Source: Parachlamydiales bacterium (GTDB lineage: Bacteria > Chlamydiota > Chlamydiia > Chlamydiales > SM23-39). Taken from it: a stretch of DNA of 24,414 bases. Both the position numbers and the translations under genes were made by a program. The stretch covers positions 1 through 24,414 of the forward strand of contig PLXF01000060.1 of NCBI GenBank assembly GCA_003151315.1, read 5' to 3'. Below are positions 23,476 to 24,414 of this stretch, piece by piece. How positions within the stretch are numbered: position 1 is the stretch's first letter; every line of letters begins with the position of its first letter. Below the pieces are notes generated by a model, which saw nothing but the letters and a program-made list of their open reading frames with translations, had not been told where the DNA came from and searched no databases.

Positions 23476-24414
23476 ATGAATTGCTTTTTCACTTTTTTCT
23501 TTTTCTTTTTTTCTAGTTTTTGCTTTTCAGCAGATTATACAGAAAAATCGATAGTCTATGATGCAAATGGAAATATTTCCAAATCCACTTCTTCTCATGC
23601 GGGAGAGATTGCTTATTTATATGATCCGATCAACAGACTTATTGAGACTCGTTATCCCAATGTCGAAAGTATCAAATGTGCTTATGATTACAATAGCAAT
23701 CTCATAAAAGTAGCCAAAGGTAGCGAGGTCACATCTTATTCTTATGATTCCTCAAACCGTTTGATAAAAGCGCAGTTTTCGGGGGATATCTCTTTTGTCT
23801 ACGAATACGATTTGGTAGATAGACTTGTAAAAATTACTTATCCCGATCAGGAAGAGGTTCGGTACGAATATGATCATCGGGGCCGACTAACTAAGGTTTT
23901 TGATCTGGTCGGCGGAACCGAATATGAGTATGACGATCAAACAAATCTCGTTGTGAAGGAGCGACTGTCTAATGGGATTGTCACAGAGTACAGCCATGAT
24001 TCCTTTCCCAGAATTACGGGAGTGTCTCACAAGAAATCAGATGGAGAGCTTCTTGTTGAATATCAATTTGCCTATGATGGCAATAACAATTGCATATCAG
24101 TTAAGGAACGTACTCCCTCAGAGACCAAAACCACGACCTATTCTTATGACAAATTAAAAAGGCTTGTCGAGGTTCTCTGCTCTGATCATTCCTTTGAACA
24201 GTATACCTATGATGGCGCTGGCAATCGTTTGGCTAAGATTACGCCAAACGGGACTGTTGAGTATGAATATGATAATCGCAATCGATTAATAAGGGCGGGG
24301 GTGACTCGTTTTTACTACGATGCTTCGGGAAATGTAGTCAAAAAGACGTCCCCAGGGAAAAATATCAGTTTCGGATATGATCCAGCGGGGCGACTGGTTT
24401 CATTTAATGATGCA
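23476..24414 (+). CDS. Secreted Rhs/YD-repeat protein (3' partial)
   Basis: The frame is open from the ATG at 23476 to the window end (313 codons, no stop). A signal peptide (MNCFFTFFFFFFSSFCFSA) is followed at once by about 13 YD repeats, for example YSYDSSNRLIKAQF, YEYDHRGRLTKVF, YTYDGAGNRLAKITPNG and FGYDPAGRLVSF. In Rhs proteins such repeats form a hollow shell that encloses a C-terminal toxin, but that end is outside the window. The signal peptide region contains T runs of 6, 5 and 7. No Shine-Dalgarno sequence is visible; translation may be coupled to the upstream secreted protein gene. Confidence 0.85.
   Translation, partial: MNCFFTFFFFFFSSFCFSADYTEKSIVYDANGNISKSTSSHAGEIAYLYDPINRLIETRYPNVESIKCAYDYNSNLIKVAKGSEVTSYSYDSSNRLIKAQFSGDISFVYEYDLVDRLVKITYPDQEEVRYEYDHRGRLTKVFDLVGGTEYEYDDQTNLVVKERLSNGIVTEYSHDSFPRITGVSHKKSDGELLVEYQFAYDGNNNCISVKERTPSETKTTTYSYDKLKRLVEVLCSDHSFEQYTYDGAGNRLAKITPNGTVEYEYDNRNRLIRAGVTRFYYDASGNVVKKTSPGKNISFGYDPAGRLVSFNDA

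Noticed and set aside
9401..24414. A second copy of the tRNA-Leu 3' end as the right attachment site
   Set aside because: I looked for the T-arm and acceptor sequence further downstream and found nothing close; TTCGAG near 15418 is too short and lacks the flanks.

Overview
The window comes from a member of the Chlamydiae, most likely an environmental (non-Chlamydiaceae) lineage. The first 9.2 kb carries the 3' part of the spc/alpha ribosomal gene cluster in the reduced chlamydial order: rplN, rplX, rplE, rpsH, rplF, rplR, rpsE, rplO, secY, rpsM, rpsK, rpoA, rplQ. There is no rpsN, rpmD, adk, map, infA or rpmJ between them. It is followed by gapA and a proline-rich hypothetical protein that sits where CT504 lies in C. 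trachomatis. All genes are on the plus strand and tightly packed. A rho-independent terminator after rplQ and a separate gapA promoter end the ribosomal unit.

At 9318-9400 there is a tRNA-Leu(UAA). Directly behind it is a mobile element of about 6 kb (roughly 9.4-15.5 kb) that resembles a P4-like satellite or integrated plasmid. It has a complete tyrosine recombinase whose ribosome binding site can be folded into a long leader hairpin. A second recombinase-like protein overlaps it by 8 nt; its layout recalls the chlamydial plasmid pGP8 protein and it lacks the C-terminal catalytic end. Then come an AlpA-like DNA-binding protein, a large Toprim plus AAA+ replication protein, and an origin-like structure: two divergent arrays of three 9-bp iterons (TATGCANNN) around an AT-rich spacer. 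Facing these is a minus-strand pair, a DUF5681 protein and a 57-residue protein coupled by ATGA. No right-hand attachment repeat was found, so the right boundary is inferred.

From 15.6 to 21 kb are metabolic and accessory genes: a plus-strand VOC-fold protein, then a minus-strand run. In transcription order this run is transketolase, a Nudix-acetyltransferase fusion, a GNAT acetyltransferase, a short frame-shifted ORF with a C10 tract, an HXXEE membrane protein and an amidohydrolase. The first four are chained by ATGA stop/start overlaps. The C10 ORF looks like the N-terminus of another acetyltransferase, either a remnant or a length-switchable gene.

The last 3.4 kb (plus strand) is a defence/competition region. 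It holds an AbiE type IV toxin-antitoxin pair behind a 16-bp-arm palindrome, a small secreted protein, and the start of a secreted Rhs/YD-repeat protein that runs off the window end.
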